A DNA stretch of 64,000 nt from Marinobacterium iners (GTDB lineage Bacteria > Pseudomonadota > Gammaproteobacteria > Pseudomonadales > Balneatricaceae): contig NZ_CP022297.1 in assembly GCF_017310015.1 (NCBI RefSeq), positions 1,674,001-1,738,000 on the forward strand. The letters run 5' to 3'. Positions within the stretch are counted from its first letter, which is position 1; every line of letters begins with the position of its first letter. Shown piece by piece: positions 1 to 9,675 of this stretch. Made by a program: the position numbers and the translations under genes. Under the pieces are notes generated by a model, which saw nothing but the letters and a program-made list of their open reading frames with translations, had not been told where the DNA came from and searched no databases.

Positions 1-2
1 CC

Positions 3-2729
3 TATGCCGCCGATAACGCCCCTCTCAGTCGTGTTGCCTATGAACCCGGAGACCGGGTCTGCAATATGCTGGGAGATGCGATGGAGGTGGTTGAGCGGAT
101 GGAGCATAACCAGTGCTTCATCTACCGTGGCGTTGATGAGGCGGGCGAAGAAGTCATTTTGCCTGAACTGGAGCTTGACAGTGCCGTTCATTTCAGCCGA
201 CCACAGGAGCGGCTGTTTGCCGGTCAGATTGACCGCAATGGCCTGTTCAAGCTGCGCGTCGCAATACTTGAGCAACAGCATCGGCTTCGAGCTTCGGCTG
301 CACACGGTTTGTTGGGTGCTCGTGTACAGCTGCTGCCGCATCAGTTCTATATTGCCAGTGAGCTGAGTCAGCGCCTGGCGCCGAGAGCGTTGTTGGCGGA
401 TGAAGTGGGGCTTGGCAAGACCATTGAAGCCGGACTTGTAATCCATCAGCGTCTGATCAGTGGGCGTGCCAGCCGTGTGTTGGTTGTAGTACCAGACTCA
501 CTGGTACACCAGTGGTTGGTAGAGATGCTGCGCCGCTTCAACCTGATGTTCACGCTGCTGGATGAGGCGCGCTGCGTTGATATTGAACTGAGCGGTCAGG
601 CTAACCCGTTTGAGTCCAGCCAGCTGGTGATCTGCCCGCTGTCGCTTTTGACACGCTCGGATGCGCGCCAGCTGCAGGCCCAGGCAGCCGGCTGGGACTT
701 GCTGGTGGTTGACGAGGCTCACCATCTGGGCTGGAGCCAGGAAGCGCCAAGCCATGCCTATCGTTCCATCGAAGCACTGGCAGAGAAGACGCCAGGAGTT
801 CTGCTGTTGACGGCGACGCCTGAGCAGCTGGGGCCTGAAGGCCACTTTGCCCGTCTGCGCCTGCTTGATCCGGCCCGTTATCCTGATTTGCAGCAGTTTC
901 TTGATGAGGAACACCGTTACCTGCAGCTGAATAGTCTGATCGAACCCTTGCTGGGTGATGACGGGGCCAGTGTCCTGCGGGCTGATGTGCACCTGCGTCA
1001 GGCTCTGGCTGAGCGCCTTGGCAACGCGGCGGTAGAGGATTGGTTGCAGCTGCCCGAAGCCCAGCAGTCACAGGCGCTGGATGGACTGATCCGTCAGTTG
1101 ATTGATCGTCAGGGCACAGGGCGGGTTCTGTTTCGTAACACCCGCGATACTGTCAGTGGTTTTCCTCAACGCCAGTTGCAGGTGCATTCACTGGAAATGC
1201 CACCCGAGCTGGCCCTGTTTGATGAGGAGGTGGCTCCCGAGGCCTGGCTGCATCCGGAAAAAATCATCGGTGATGACTGGCTCGAAGTGGACTCGCGGGT
1301 TGAATGGCTGGTCGAGTGGCTGAGCCTGAATCGCAACCGCAAGGTATTGGTGATATGTGCTCATGCCGCTACGGCTGTAGCGCTGGAAGATCACCTCAAT
1401 CTGCGTGAAGGTGTGCGTTCTGCCGTATTCCATGAAGGCATGAGTCTGGTCAATCGAGACCGTGCAGCGGCCTATTTTGCCGAAGAGGAATTGGGTGCTC
1501 AGGTGTTGGTCTGCTCTGAAATTGGCAGTGAAGGCCGCAATTTCCAGTTTGCCCAACATCTGGTGCTGTTTGATCTGCCACTGACGCCTGACCTGCTGGA
1601 GCAGCGCATCGGGCGTCTGGACCGTATTGGTCAGTGTGATGATATTCAGATCCATGTGCCTGTCTATACCGGCGGTACCAGTGAGGTGCTGCTGCGCTGG
1701 TATGACGAAGGACTCAACGCCTTTAGCCGTGTCTGTGCCGTGGGTGATGCACTTTACCGCCGCTTTGCTCCTCGACTGCTGCGGTGCCTGCAGCAGCCAG
1801 AGGATGCTGAGGCATTGCAGGCGCTGTTGGATGATACCCGACACGAACGTGAGTCAATGGAACTCGACCTGTCGAACGGTCGTGACCGGCTGCTCGAGTT
1901 AAGCAGTTGTCGGCCGGAGCAGGCCCAGCAGCTGCTGGATGAAGTGGCTGCGGCAGAAAACAGTCGTGAGCTGCAGGCGTTTGCGGAAAAACTGTTTGAC
2001 CGTTTTGGCGTTGATACTCAACCGCACGGGCCGGACGGGCTGGTGTTGCACCCTGGTGATCACATGCTGTGTCAGCTGCCGGGCCTGCCCGAGGAGGGAC
2101 TGACCCTCACGTTCAGTCGTGAGCGTGCGCTGGCAAGGGAAGATATCCAGTTCATGAGCTGGGAGCATCCTCTGCTGACCGGCACCATGGAGCTGATCGG
2201 TCGTGGTGAGTTGGGCAACAGCGCGGTGTGCACCCTTAAACTGCCGCCGCTGCAGGCGGGCACTTTACTGCTGGAACTTGTATATGAGCTGAGCTGTCCG
2301 GCACCACGCCAGCTGCAGCTGGAACGTTATCTGCCCAGTGGCAGCGTGCGTCTGCTGCTGGATCAGGAAGGGCGTGATCTGGCAGGCATGATCGGACATC
2401 AGCCATTGAATCAGCTGCTGGAAACAGTGACCCGCAATACCGGTCAGAAAATGGTCCGCCTGGCGCGGGAACAGATCAGTGCCCAGTTGAAACAGGCCGA
2501 CCCACTGGTAGCAAATGCGCTGGTGAAGCTGCGTGGCGAAGCGCTGGAGCAGCTGAAACAGCAACGCAGTGCTGAATATCAGCGGCTGGCAGCCTTGGCA
2601 GAGGTCAATCCTATGGTGCGTCCTGAAGAGCTTGCCGCATTGCAGTCAGATACCGAGCAGATGGCTGCCGCGCTGGAAAGTGCCGAGCTAAGGCTGGATG
2701 CCATAAGGCTGATTCTTGTGCGTGAATAA
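3..2729 (+). CDS. rapA: RNA polymerase-associated helicase-like ATPase RapA (5' end cut by window)
   Basis: SWI2/SNF2-family ATPase that binds RNA polymerase and helps recycle it after transcription. The reading frame is open from base 3, so the gene begins before the window. About 908 residues are visible against about 968 for the E. coli protein, so only the N-terminal Tudor-like part is missing. Visible motifs are Walker A (DEVGLGKT, about bases 400-425), the DEAH box (DEAHH, about 712-726), LLLTATPEQLG in motif III, and helicase C-terminal motifs SEIGSEGRNFQF and QRIGRLDRIGQ. The C-terminal part continues in register to a RapA-like end (LDAIRLILV). No downstream partner lies on the same strand except the small gene at 2819. 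The family call is essentially certain from collinear similarity over the whole length. Confidence 0.97.
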   Translation, partial: YAADNAPLSRVAYEPGDRVCNMLGDAMEVVERMEHNQCFIYRGVDEAGEEVILPELELDSAVHFSRPQERLFAGQIDRNGLFKLRVAILEQQHRLRASAAHGLLGARVQLLPHQFYIASELSQRLAPRALLADEVGLGKTIEAGLVIHQRLISGRASRVLVVVPDSLVHQWLVEMLRRFNLMFTLLDEARCVDIELSGQANPFESSQLVICPLSLLTRSDARQLQAQAAGWDLLVVDEAHHLGWSQEAPSHAYRSIEALAEKTPGVLLLTATPEQLGPEGHFARLRLLDPARYPDLQQFLDEEHRYLQLNSLIEPLLGDDGASVLRADVHLRQALAERLGNAAVEDWLQLPEAQQSQALDGLIRQLIDRQGTGRVLFRNTRDTVSGFPQRQLQVHSLEMPPELALFDEEVAPEAWLHPEKIIGDDWLEVDSRVEWLVEWLSLNRNRKVLVICAHAATAVALEDHLNLREGVRSAVFHEGMSLVNRDRAAAYFAEEELGAQVLVCSEIGSEGRNFQFAQHLVLFDLPLTPDLLEQRIGRLDRIGQCDDIQIHVPVYTGGTSEVLLRWYDEGLNAFSRVCAVGDALYRRFAPRLLRCLQQPEDAEALQALLDDTRHERESMELDLSNGRDRLLELSSCRPEQAQQLLDEVAAAENSRELQAFAEKLFDRFGVDTQPHGPDGLVLHPGDHMLCQLPGLPEEGLTLTFSRERALAREDIQFMSWEHPLLTGTMELIGRGELGNSAVCTLKLPPLQAGTLLLELVYELSCPAPRQLQLERYLPSGSVRLLLDQEGRDLAGMIGHQPLNQLLETVTRNTGQKMVRLAREQISAQLKQADPLVANALVKLRGEALEQLKQQRSAEYQRLAALAEVNPMVRPEELAALQSDTEQMAAALESAELRLDAIRLILVRE

Positions 2730-2818
2730 TCTTCATCAGCGGGATGGGCCCTAAGCTGTTATGTCACACACAGATGTCGTAGTATGGTGTCATATTCTTT
2801 AAGTAAAGGAGGGTATCC

Positions 2819-3016
2819 ATGGATATCGCTTCAATGAGCACCGCCATGAGTAACATGCAGACTCAGGCGAGCCATGCCACCAAGATCAACTCGATGGTGA
2901 AGGACCAGATTGAGGCAACCGGGCAGCAGGCTCTGCAATTGATACAGAGTGCAGCACCCGTGCCTACAGTCGATCCGACCAGTTCAGTTGGACAGAATAT
3001 CGATATTCGTGTCTGA
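2819..3016 (+). CDS. YjfB-like small putative motility protein
   Basis: A 65-residue acidic/polar protein starting MDIASMSTAMS. The start is fixed by a strong ribosome-binding site (AAGGAGGG, 2806-2813) six bases upstream. The N-terminal pattern (MDIA..S..MS......) and size match the YjfB/putative motility protein family, whose members are often near flagellar or chemotaxis genes and have no established biochemical role. Here it stands alone between rapA and hmp, with no flagellar gene nearby. No signal peptide or membrane segment is visible. A perfect 30-base palindrome follows and probably terminates it. The family assignment rests on the N-terminal pattern only. Confidence 0.75.
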   Translation: MDIASMSTAMSNMQTQASHATKINSMVKDQIEATGQQALQLIQSAAPVPTVDPTSSVGQNIDIRV

Positions 3017-3039
3017 TTGCTGAATTGCCTCGCATCCAG

Positions 3040-3069
3040 CAATCAAGGCGCCCATGGGCGCCTTGATTG
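3040..3069. terminator. Bidirectional terminator between yjfB-like gene and hmp
   Basis: A perfect 30-base palindrome (left arm CAATCAAGGCGCCC) lies between two convergent genes and is followed by a short T-rich run on the plus strand. Such symmetric hairpins commonly serve both converging transcripts. Confidence 0.75.
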
Positions 3070-3094
3070 TTTCAGGGGGTAATGATACACGTCT

Positions 3095-4279
3095 TCAAAG
3101 TGCCTTGTGCGGGCCAAAGCACTCATAATGAATGCGGCTGTCATCCACCCCCAAGGCTTTCAGCTGGCCGGCAATATACTGCATGAAGCCAAGCGGACCA
3201 CAGAAGTAGAACTGCATGCGAGGGTCACTGATCGTGTCTTTCACGGCGTTCAAATCCAGCAGGCCTTCATGATCAAAGCGTGATTCGGCCTTGTCTGCCG
3301 CGTCTGGAATCCGATACCAGACCTGGCTGTTGAAATGCTCATGCTGCTTGCACAGCTGACTGACATGTTCTGCAAACGCGTGATGACTACCGTTTTCGGC
3401 CGCATGGAACCAGTTCACACTGGCTCTCTGCTTGGTCAGGCTCTCCAGCATGGCCAGCATTGGTGTCAGGCCAACACCAGCTGAGATCAGAGTCACTGGA
3501 GTGTCTGCCTGTGCCTGCAGGTAGAAGTCTCCGGCAGGCGGCACCAGCTCCACGCGGTCACCTGTTTGCATATGATCATGCAAGTAGTTGGACACCTTGC
3601 CTTCCGGCTCGCGCTTGACCGAGATGCGGTAACGGTCACTGGCGGGTGCAGCCGACAGGCTGTACTGGCGAATTTCCTGATAGTCAAACCCTTCAGGCTT
3701 CAAATAGATCCCCAGATACTGGCCGGGTTTGAATGGCATTACGGCACCGCCATCCACCGGTTTGAACACGAAGCTGGTGATCACATCACTTTCACGGCAC
3801 TTTTCCACCAACTCAAACGCGCGCTTGCCACGCCAGCCACCGGCCTGCTGCTCACTTTCCTGGTAGATGGCTTCTTCACGGTCAATGAAAATGCCGGCCA
3901 GCACGCCGTAGGCTTCGGCCCAGGCATCAATCACGGCCTGTCCGGGGGAGAGCAGCTCATCGATGGTCGCCAGCAGGTGAGTCCCCACGATATCGTACTG
4001 TGCGGCCGTGATCTGGAAACTGGTATGTTTCTGCGCAATCTTTTCAACGGCCGGCAGCAGCGCCTCCAGGTTGTCGATGTTGGCCGCATAGGCATGGACC
4101 GCATTGAACAGCGCTTCGCGCTGGCGGCCGGACTGCTGATGCGTGAGGTTGAAAATGTCTTTCAACTCAGGGTTGTGACTGAACATGCGCTCGTAGAAAT
4201 GAGCGGTCATAGCGGGGCCGGCTTCGGCGATCACGGGTGCCGTGGATTTAACGATCTCGATGGTGTTTTGGCTGAGCAT
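3095..4279 (-). CDS. hmp: Flavohemoprotein Hmp, nitric oxide dioxygenase
   Basis: Cytoplasmic enzyme that converts NO, O2 and NAD(P)H to nitrate. The 394 residues match the family length. The N-terminal globin domain (about 1-140) shows Tyr29, Gln53 and proximal His85, the known haem-pocket residues. It is followed by an FAD-binding domain with the RQYSLS motif (about 150-260) and an NAD-binding domain with GVGLTPM and YFCGPLGFM. The gene is monocistronic, converging on the yjfB-like gene. An AAGATG-type inverted sequence just upstream suggests NsrR control. The start ATG has an AAGGAAG ribosome-binding site. Confidence 0.97.
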   Translation of the reverse strand: MLSQNTIEIVKSTAPVIAEAGPAMTAHFYERMFSHNPELKDIFNLTHQQSGRQREALFNAVHAYAANIDNLEALLPAVEKIAQKHTSFQITAAQYDIVGTHLLATIDELLSPGQAVIDAWAEAYGVLAGIFIDREEAIYQESEQQAGGWRGKRAFELVEKCRESDVITSFVFKPVDGGAVMPFKPGQYLGIYLKPEGFDYQEIRQYSLSAAPASDRYRISVKREPEGKVSNYLHDHMQTGDRVELVPPAGDFYLQAQADTPVTLISAGVGLTPMLAMLESLTKQRASVNWFHAAENGSHHAFAEHVSQLCKQHEHFNSQVWYRIPDAADKAESRFDHEGLLDLNAVKDTISDPRMQFYFCGPLGFMQYIAGQLKALGVDDSRIHYECFGPHKAL

Positions 4280-4317
4280 GATGCTTCCTTATAAGTGTAT
4301 AAATTTAACATCTTTAT

Positions 4318-4340
4318 AAAGAGTATCTTGAAAGCATCTT
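4318..4340 (-). promoter_or_regulatory. NsrR-like operator upstream of hmp
   Basis: On the minus strand the sequence reads AAGATGCTTTC-A-AGATACTCTTT. The left half fits the known NsrR half-site AAGATGCATTT at 9 of 11 positions and the right half is weaker. It lies about 40-60 bases upstream of the hmp start, and hmp is a classic NsrR target. A second AAAGATG half-site occurs nearer the gene (4309-4315). No nsrR gene is in the window. Confidence 0.45.
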
Positions 4341-4363
4341 TAATGCAAAGCGTTTAAGTCGGT

Positions 4364-7294
4364 CTAGAATTCATGGCAGACGCGGTCCCGGCCACTTTCC
4401 TTGGCGGCATAAAGTGCCGTATCAGCACGGATACTCATGCTTTTCTGACGATCACCGGGGCGCCAGACAGTGACTCCGATACTGGTAGTGCAGTGGCCAA
4501 TCAGGGGAAAATTGTGTTCACGGATCGCACGACACAAGCTCTGGGCAAGTGTTTCGGCACTTTCCGCGTTCGTGTTGGGACAGATCACCATGAATTCTTC
4601 ACCACCCCAGCGGGCAATGACATCATGTTCGCGGCAGTTGCCCCTGAGTATCGTAGCGAAGTCGGTCAGGGTGGCATCCCCGGCGGCATGACCGAAGTGA
4701 TCGTTGATGCGTTTGAAATGGTCGATATCCAGCAGTAACACGGCAAAATCATACTGCCCGCCCTGTTCTGCGCGGGCGATCTCCTGGTCAAAAACCCGCT
4801 CTATATAGAGCCGGTTTTTCAATCGGGTCAGTCGGTCAGTGACTGACAGCTGCTCCAGCATACGGTTTTTCAGCTTCAGCTCTTCATGTGCATCCAGCAG
4901 TTGAAGGTTGTTTTCGCGGATGGTGTTGTTGAGCCGTGACAACTTGCGGTTCCAGAGCAGAATCAGTACAAGTGCAAAGGCTGTGGCAAGGGTGATCTGG
5001 CCAACCAGCGTGTAGTCGGTTCGCTCGGCATAGGTGGGTGCTGTCATCCAGCGGTTGCCGATCGATTCACGCTGATCGTCCGTGACCGACATCAAGGCCT
5101 TGTTCATAATCTGGTTGAGAGTTGCGTCTTCTGCGCGCATTGCAAATCGGGCGGTGTAGTTCGGCTCTATCTGGCCGGAGATCTTCAGATTGGCAAAGAA
5201 ATTTTGTCCCAGCCCGCGGGCCATGGCTGGCAAGGTGTCTGCCACGGCAAAGATATCGCCTTCGTTCAAGGCATTCAGCGCTGTGGGCAGGTCCGGATAA
5301 GTATGCAACTGAAGTTCAGGGTAGGATTGCTGCAACCAGAGATGAGGGTCGTCATTCATGACGACGCCGATGGTTTTCTGCTCAAGCTGTTCGGCACTGC
5401 TGACAAACACCTCGTCGAGCCGGGTGGCGATCACCAATGAGGTGTTGAACAGAGGCTGGGTGAAACTAAGGCTTTGCTGCTTGGGCAACAAGGGTGATTT
5501 GGAGATCAGATCACAGTGCCCCTGTTGCAGCGCGCTGAGGGCGGTAGCATAGTTGTCTACCGGCACCAGGCGGAAACTAAGACCCGAATGGTTGCGGATT
5601 TTTTCCAGCATGTCGGCAAAGGCGCCTACATGGCGGCCGTCTTCGGTGATCTGTTCATATGGCATTCGGTGGCGTTGGACGCAAATACGCAGTGCTGCTC
5701 TGGATTCGAGCCAAGCTAGCTCCTGGCCAGTCAGGTGAACATAGTGGGTTGGGTTGTTGGTGCGCGCAATCCACTCTTGCTGCAGTTCCCGCTTTTCTTT
5801 TTCGGTCAGGCTGTTCATCGCTTTCTGGAGAATATCGCGCAGCAGCGGCAGGTCTTTGCGCACAGCTAAATGCAGTGACAGCGGTTCGCCACCCTTGATG
5901 TTCAGGGTGCTGAGGGTTTTCAGGTTGGGAACACCATACTTCTGACTCAGATGATCGGCGACACTCATCAGCTCAATGGTGGCATCTGCCTGGCCTGTGC
6001 TGACCATCATCAGTGACTCAAGGCTGTCTGATGACGCAACCAGGTTGACTCCGGGCACACGGCTGAACTGCTCGTACAGAAAGAAACCGTCGGGCAATAC
6101 CAGTGACTTGCCTTTCAGCTCTTCCAGGGTGTTGATGGGCTGACTGTCACTGTGCTGATACAACGCCTGCGCAAGTCGCAGGTAAGGAGTTGTAAAATGC
6201 ATGTACTGCTCACGTTCGGGTGAGCGTACGATATTGGTCATGACGTCCAGTTCGCCGCTGCGAATCATCTGCAGGTAGTCGTCCCAGCGCTTGCCGCTGA
6301 CGAACTCCACCTGCAGGCCTGCCCGCTCGGCCAGAAGTCGAACCAGGTCAACCGAGTGCCCGCGGGGCTTGCCGTCTTCGTAAAAGCTGTAGGGTTCAAA
6401 GTTTTCTTCGTTATGAACCCGGATTGCTGGCATTTGCTTGACGAACTCGCGCTCTTCAGGTGTCAGTGCAACGGTGCGGGCATTTCGAATAAAGCCAAGG
6501 GATTCACTGCCAACCCAGAGGTCAATCAGCTTATCCCATTCGCTGTCAGTGATTGCGTCCATTCCTTTCTGCAGCAGTGAGCGGATCTCCGGCCTGTCGA
6601 CGCGGACTCCAAAGCGTAGGTCTTCGCGGCCCACGTTGCGCAACTGGAATTCGCCCGCCACCTTGATGTTGGTATAGGCGTTACGTGAGGCATAGTGGTA
6701 GCCGCTGGTCAGGTTCTGGATTGCCGCATCCACCTCGCCAAAGGCCAGCGCTCGTACAAGGCGCTCGTAATCATCAAATTCGATCACTTCAATATCGTTG
6801 TGGGAGCGAAGCTCAGGCAGGTAAAAGATATTCTGCAGTACGCCAACACGCTTGCCGGACAGGTCGGCAAGGCTTTTGTATTCGCCAAAGTGTTTTTGAG
6901 TGAACACAACGGTGGGAATTTCAAAGTAGGGCGTGGTGTAGAGGGTGTAGGGGGTGCGCTCGGGTTTGAATGAGATATCGGCAATGACATCGATCTGCTG
7001 TTCGCGCAGCATGCGCAGGTTGTTGGACCACTCGCCGGTATGCACGTCGATGCGCATACCGGTTTTCTGTTCCAGCAGCTTAGTCAGGTCAGCGACAAAC
7101 CCCTTGTGTTGGCCATCCTCAATAAAGGAAAACGGCACAAAGTCATACATGGCGGCCAGTGTAATGGGCTCGCCGCTGTCAATAAGCGCTTGTTCATGCT
7201 GGTCCAGCGTCAGATTGTCAGCCCGTGCTGTTGATGCAATAAGCAGTGCCAGTAGAAACAGACTTGCCAGGCAGGCTGAAAGTATACGCGTCAC
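4364..7294 (-). CDS. Membrane diguanylate cyclase with three periplasmic solute-binding (SBP_bac_3-like) domains
   Basis: A 976-residue inner-membrane signalling protein predicted to make c-di-GMP. An N-terminal signal peptide ends near TARA (about residue 25). Three consecutive amino-acid-type solute-binding domains follow, at about 33-265, 280-510 and 525-755. Each has the pattern of a substrate loop followed by ...DV...(S/T)..R..Y..FT.PY. One membrane segment (about 761-781) leads to a short coiled coil and a GGDEF domain. The active-site signature is GGEEF (897-901), and an intact RxxD inhibitory site (REHD, 888-891) lies five residues before it, so the cyclase should be active and product-inhibited. 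No EAL domain is present. It is transcribed alone, so the ligand cannot be inferred from neighbours. Confidence 0.92.
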   Translation of the reverse strand: MTRILSACLASLFLLALLIASTARADNLTLDQHEQALIDSGEPITLAAMYDFVPFSFIEDGQHKGFVADLTKLLEQKTGMRIDVHTGEWSNNLRMLREQQIDVIADISFKPERTPYTLYTTPYFEIPTVVFTQKHFGEYKSLADLSGKRVGVLQNIFYLPELRSHNDIEVIEFDDYERLVRALAFGEVDAAIQNLTSGYHYASRNAYTNIKVAGEFQLRNVGREDLRFGVRVDRPEIRSLLQKGMDAITDSEWDKLIDLWVGSESLGFIRNARTVALTPEEREFVKQMPAIRVHNEENFEPYSFYEDGKPRGHSVDLVRLLAERAGLQVEFVSGKRWDDYLQMIRSGELDVMTNIVRSPEREQYMHFTTPYLRLAQALYQHSDSQPINTLEELKGKSLVLPDGFFLYEQFSRVPGVNLVASSDSLESLMMVSTGQADATIELMSVADHLSQKYGVPNLKTLSTLNIKGGEPLSLHLAVRKDLPLLRDILQKAMNSLTEKEKRELQQEWIARTNNPTHYVHLTGQELAWLESRAALRICVQRHRMPYEQITEDGRHVGAFADMLEKIRNHSGLSFRLVPVDNYATALSALQQGHCDLISKSPLLPKQQSLSFTQPLFNTSLVIATRLDEVFVSSAEQLEQKTIGVVMNDDPHLWLQQSYPELQLHTYPDLPTALNALNEGDIFAVADTLPAMARGLGQNFFANLKISGQIEPNYTARFAMRAEDATLNQIMNKALMSVTDDQRESIGNRWMTAPTYAERTDYTLVGQITLATAFALVLILLWNRKLSRLNNTIRENNLQLLDAHEELKLKNRMLEQLSVTDRLTRLKNRLYIERVFDQEIARAEQGGQYDFAVLLLDIDHFKRINDHFGHAAGDATLTDFATILRGNCREHDVIARWGGEEFMVICPNTNAESAETLAQSLCRAIREHNFPLIGHCTTSIGVTVWRPGDRQKSMSIRADTALYAAKESGRDRVCHEF

Positions 7295-7385
7295 TGTTTC
7301 TATCCCTGTCAGTTCGTATCAGATATTGATCAAGTTGACATGATCAGTCGACCTGAGGCAAGCATCGTTGCACTGAACGGATCAA

Positions 7386-8576
7386 TTATTGCGTAGGTTC
7401 TGGCTGTGACTGACGCAGTCGAGCCAGACTCCAAAGGCCCAAAATTGGTCCGGGGAGCAGCAGCCAGGGCAGCCAGTGTACCGGGATCATGACCAGCAGT
7501 TGGCTGAGCAGTGCCACTGACAGTACCGAGAGTGTATAGCCCATGCAGTTCATCAGCGTCAGGGCGCTGCCGATAACCTCTGCCGGTGCATTCTGGGCGG
7601 ATAGCGTCGATAGTTGAGGTGAGTCTGCGGATACGCTCAGGCCCCAGAGCAGCCAGAACGCAAACACCAGCAGGAACGGCATTGCGAACATCAGCGGCGA
7701 AAGCAGGCAGCAGAATCCTGACAGCATCAGCATGCCGCGGGCGACCGGGCCACTGCCCAAGCTGACAGACAGCTTGCCGCCAATAATGCAGCCGATACTG
7801 CCGGCACCCAGCACCAAAAAGCTGAGCAGGCCGATATTGAGATCGGTCTCATGCTCCCGGCTCCAGGCCAGCAGCCAGATTGGAGCAAAGGCCCAAACCG
7901 CATACAGCTCCCACATGTGGCCAAAATAGCCGCCGGCGGCAAGCCGCAGCGGACGATGGCGCAGGGCAAGACTCAGTGCATGCCAGCGCAATGGTGCGCC
8001 GCGATACAGTGCAGGGCCATCAGGTACCCCCAGCAAAATCATCAGCGCGGCGATACCGGAAGCAGCACCGGAAGCCAGAATAACCAGCTGCCAGTGATCG
8101 CCCAATACACCGGACAGCAGGTGCGGTGACGCACTGCCCAACACCAGTGCGCCGACAAGATAGCCGAGTGCACGCCCCAGTCCTTGTGGATACCAGCTGG
8201 CTGCCAGTTTCATGCCCACCGGATAGATTCCGGCCAGCATCACGCCGCTGAGAAAACGCAACAACAATAGCTGGTCATAGCTATGGGTATGACAGCCCAG
8301 CAGGTAACCGATCAGGGCACTGCTGCCGGCACAAAGTGAAAACAGAATGCGCGGCGAGATGCGATCAGCCAGTGCGATCACGGCAAACAATAATGCACCG
8401 CTGATGAAACCCAGCTGTACCGAGTTAGTCAGGCTGGAGACCGCGCTGTCGGGCAAGCCCCAGTCCTTCTGCAGCGCCGGCATGATGGCGTTGCCGGCCA
8501 ACCAGTTTACGGTACCCAGAAATTGCGCCAGTACCAGCAGCGGCAAAATGCGTGCAGGCCTTTGTATCTCGCTCAT
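7386..8576 (-). CDS. Major facilitator superfamily transporter
   Basis: A 396-residue integral membrane protein with about 12 hydrophobic segments. An MFS-type loop after TM2 (ADRISPRILF) and a charged central loop near residue 190 are visible. N-terminal residues FLGTVNWLAGNAIMPALQ resemble the CynX/YfmO-like group of MFS carriers, but the substrate cannot be read from the sequence. The gene is divergent from the EamA transporter at 8724. The 150-base gap between them must hold both promoters. The ATG start lacks a strong Shine-Dalgarno. Confidence 0.85.
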   Translation of the reverse strand: MSEIQRPARILPLLVLAQFLGTVNWLAGNAIMPALQKDWGLPDSAVSSLTNSVQLGFISGALLFAVIALADRISPRILFSLCAGSSALIGYLLGCHTHSYDQLLLLRFLSGVMLAGIYPVGMKLAASWYPQGLGRALGYLVGALVLGSASPHLLSGVLGDHWQLVILASGAASGIAALMILLGVPDGPALYRGAPLRWHALSLALRHRPLRLAAGGYFGHMWELYAVWAFAPIWLLAWSREHETDLNIGLLSFLVLGAGSIGCIIGGKLSVSLGSGPVARGMLMLSGFCCLLSPLMFAMPFLLVFAFWLLWGLSVSADSPQLSTLSAQNAPAEVIGSALTLMNCMGYTLSVLSVALLSQLLVMIPVHWLPWLLLPGPILGLWSLARLRQSQPEPTQ

Positions 8577-8723
8577 TGTGTAATATCCGTTATTTTTATG
8601 GCTTTTACTTTACCGGTGCCGTCGGTTGCTGGAAAGAGGCTGCCACCGAGCTGGTACCAAAGTAGCGGGACATTCACTAGAATGCGTCTCCCTGTCTCTT
8701 CTGTCACATATAGGTGATGCCCC

Positions 8724-9602
8724 ATGGGGCTTTGGATACCCTTTACCATTCTGGCCGCGTTTATGCAGGCCTGGCGCAACGCCTTTCAGAACCGCCTGAG
8801 CAAAGATGTAAGTACCGCTGGGGTTACGCTGGCACGTTTCATCTGGGCCAGCCCCTTGGCCGGGTTTTATCTCTGGCTGCTGTATCGCTGGGAAACGGCG
8901 CCCATGCCCGCGTTCACTGGATCATTCATACTGCTGATCGTACTGGCCTCCATTGCTCAGATCATTGCTACAGCCTTGATGGTGGTACTGTTTCGCAAGC
9001 GCAATTACGCCATCGGAGTCGGACTGGCCAAAAGCGAGGCCGTGATTGCAGCGGTACTGGGAGCGCTGTTTTTTGCCGCGCCGCTGTCACCGCTGGCCTG
9101 GGCCGGTGTACTGATCGGCGCGCTGGCATTCTGGCTAATGACCAATCCCGGTGCCCTTCGAGATGTGTCATTTGGCACCCTGCTAACCGGGCTTGGCAGT
9201 GGGCTGGCATTTGCGTTGACCACTCTTTGGGTGCGTGAAGCCAGCCTGTTGCTGGGACTGCCGTTTCTGTACAGCGCAGCCTGGGTGCTGCTCTGTGTAA
9301 TCGCCACACAAACGCTTATGCTGCTGGCGTGGCTGCTGTTGCGTGAGCCGTATACGCTGATCGTGCTGTGGCAGCGGCCAAAGCTGGTGTTTGCAATTTC
9401 GCTGTTCAGCTGTATCGGTTCGTTGGGCTGGTTTACGGCCATGAGCCTTGAAACCGTGGCGCTGGTCAAAACGCTGGGGCAGATTGAGGTGCTGTTTACC
9501 TTGATGATTTCGGCGCGCTGGTTCCGGGAGAAACTCAATGGTCGTGATCTGGCGGGGCTGGGGCTGATCGTAGTCGGTGCCCTCTGCGTGATGCTGGCTT
9601 GA
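8724..9602 (+). CDS. EamA/DMT-family membrane transporter
   Basis: A 292-residue protein with about ten hydrophobic helices in the duplicated 5+5 arrangement of drug/metabolite transporters. The second half ends with the typical REKLNGRDLAGLGLIVVGALCV pattern of the last two helices. It is probably an exporter or importer of a small metabolite, with substrate unknown. The start at 8724 is chosen over upstream alternatives because it is the first ATG of this frame and begins the first helix directly. The ribosome-binding site is weak (AGGTGA). The gene converges on leuA. Confidence 0.85.
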   Translation: MGLWIPFTILAAFMQAWRNAFQNRLSKDVSTAGVTLARFIWASPLAGFYLWLLYRWETAPMPAFTGSFILLIVLASIAQIIATALMVVLFRKRNYAIGVGLAKSEAVIAAVLGALFFAAPLSPLAWAGVLIGALAFWLMTNPGALRDVSFGTLLTGLGSGLAFALTTLWVREASLLLGLPFLYSAAWVLLCVIATQTLMLLAWLLLREPYTLIVLWQRPKLVFAISLFSCIGSLGWFTAMSLETVALVKTLGQIEVLFTLMISARWFREKLNGRDLAGLGLIVVGALCVMLA

Positions 9603-9643
9603 TCGATCCTGCTGTGAGCAGATATTCGTCAGTATGCAAGGGG

Positions 9644-9670
9644 AGGGGGCACCGATTGACGATGCCCCCT
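9644..9670 (-). terminator. Hairpin downstream of leuA
   Basis: Inverted repeat AGGGGGCA / TGCCCCCT with an 11-base loop, six bases past the leuA stop and between two convergent genes. The T-run is poor on both strands, so termination strength is uncertain. Confidence 0.5.
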
Positions 9671-9675
9671 GAAAA

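Noticed and set aside
3566..4294. 242-codon plus-strand open frame
   Set aside because: Antisense to hmp with no ribosome site or recognisable domain.
8573..8779. 68-codon minus-strand frame between the MFS and EamA genes
   Set aside because: It covers the divergent promoter region and the EamA start, and has no ribosome site or family match.
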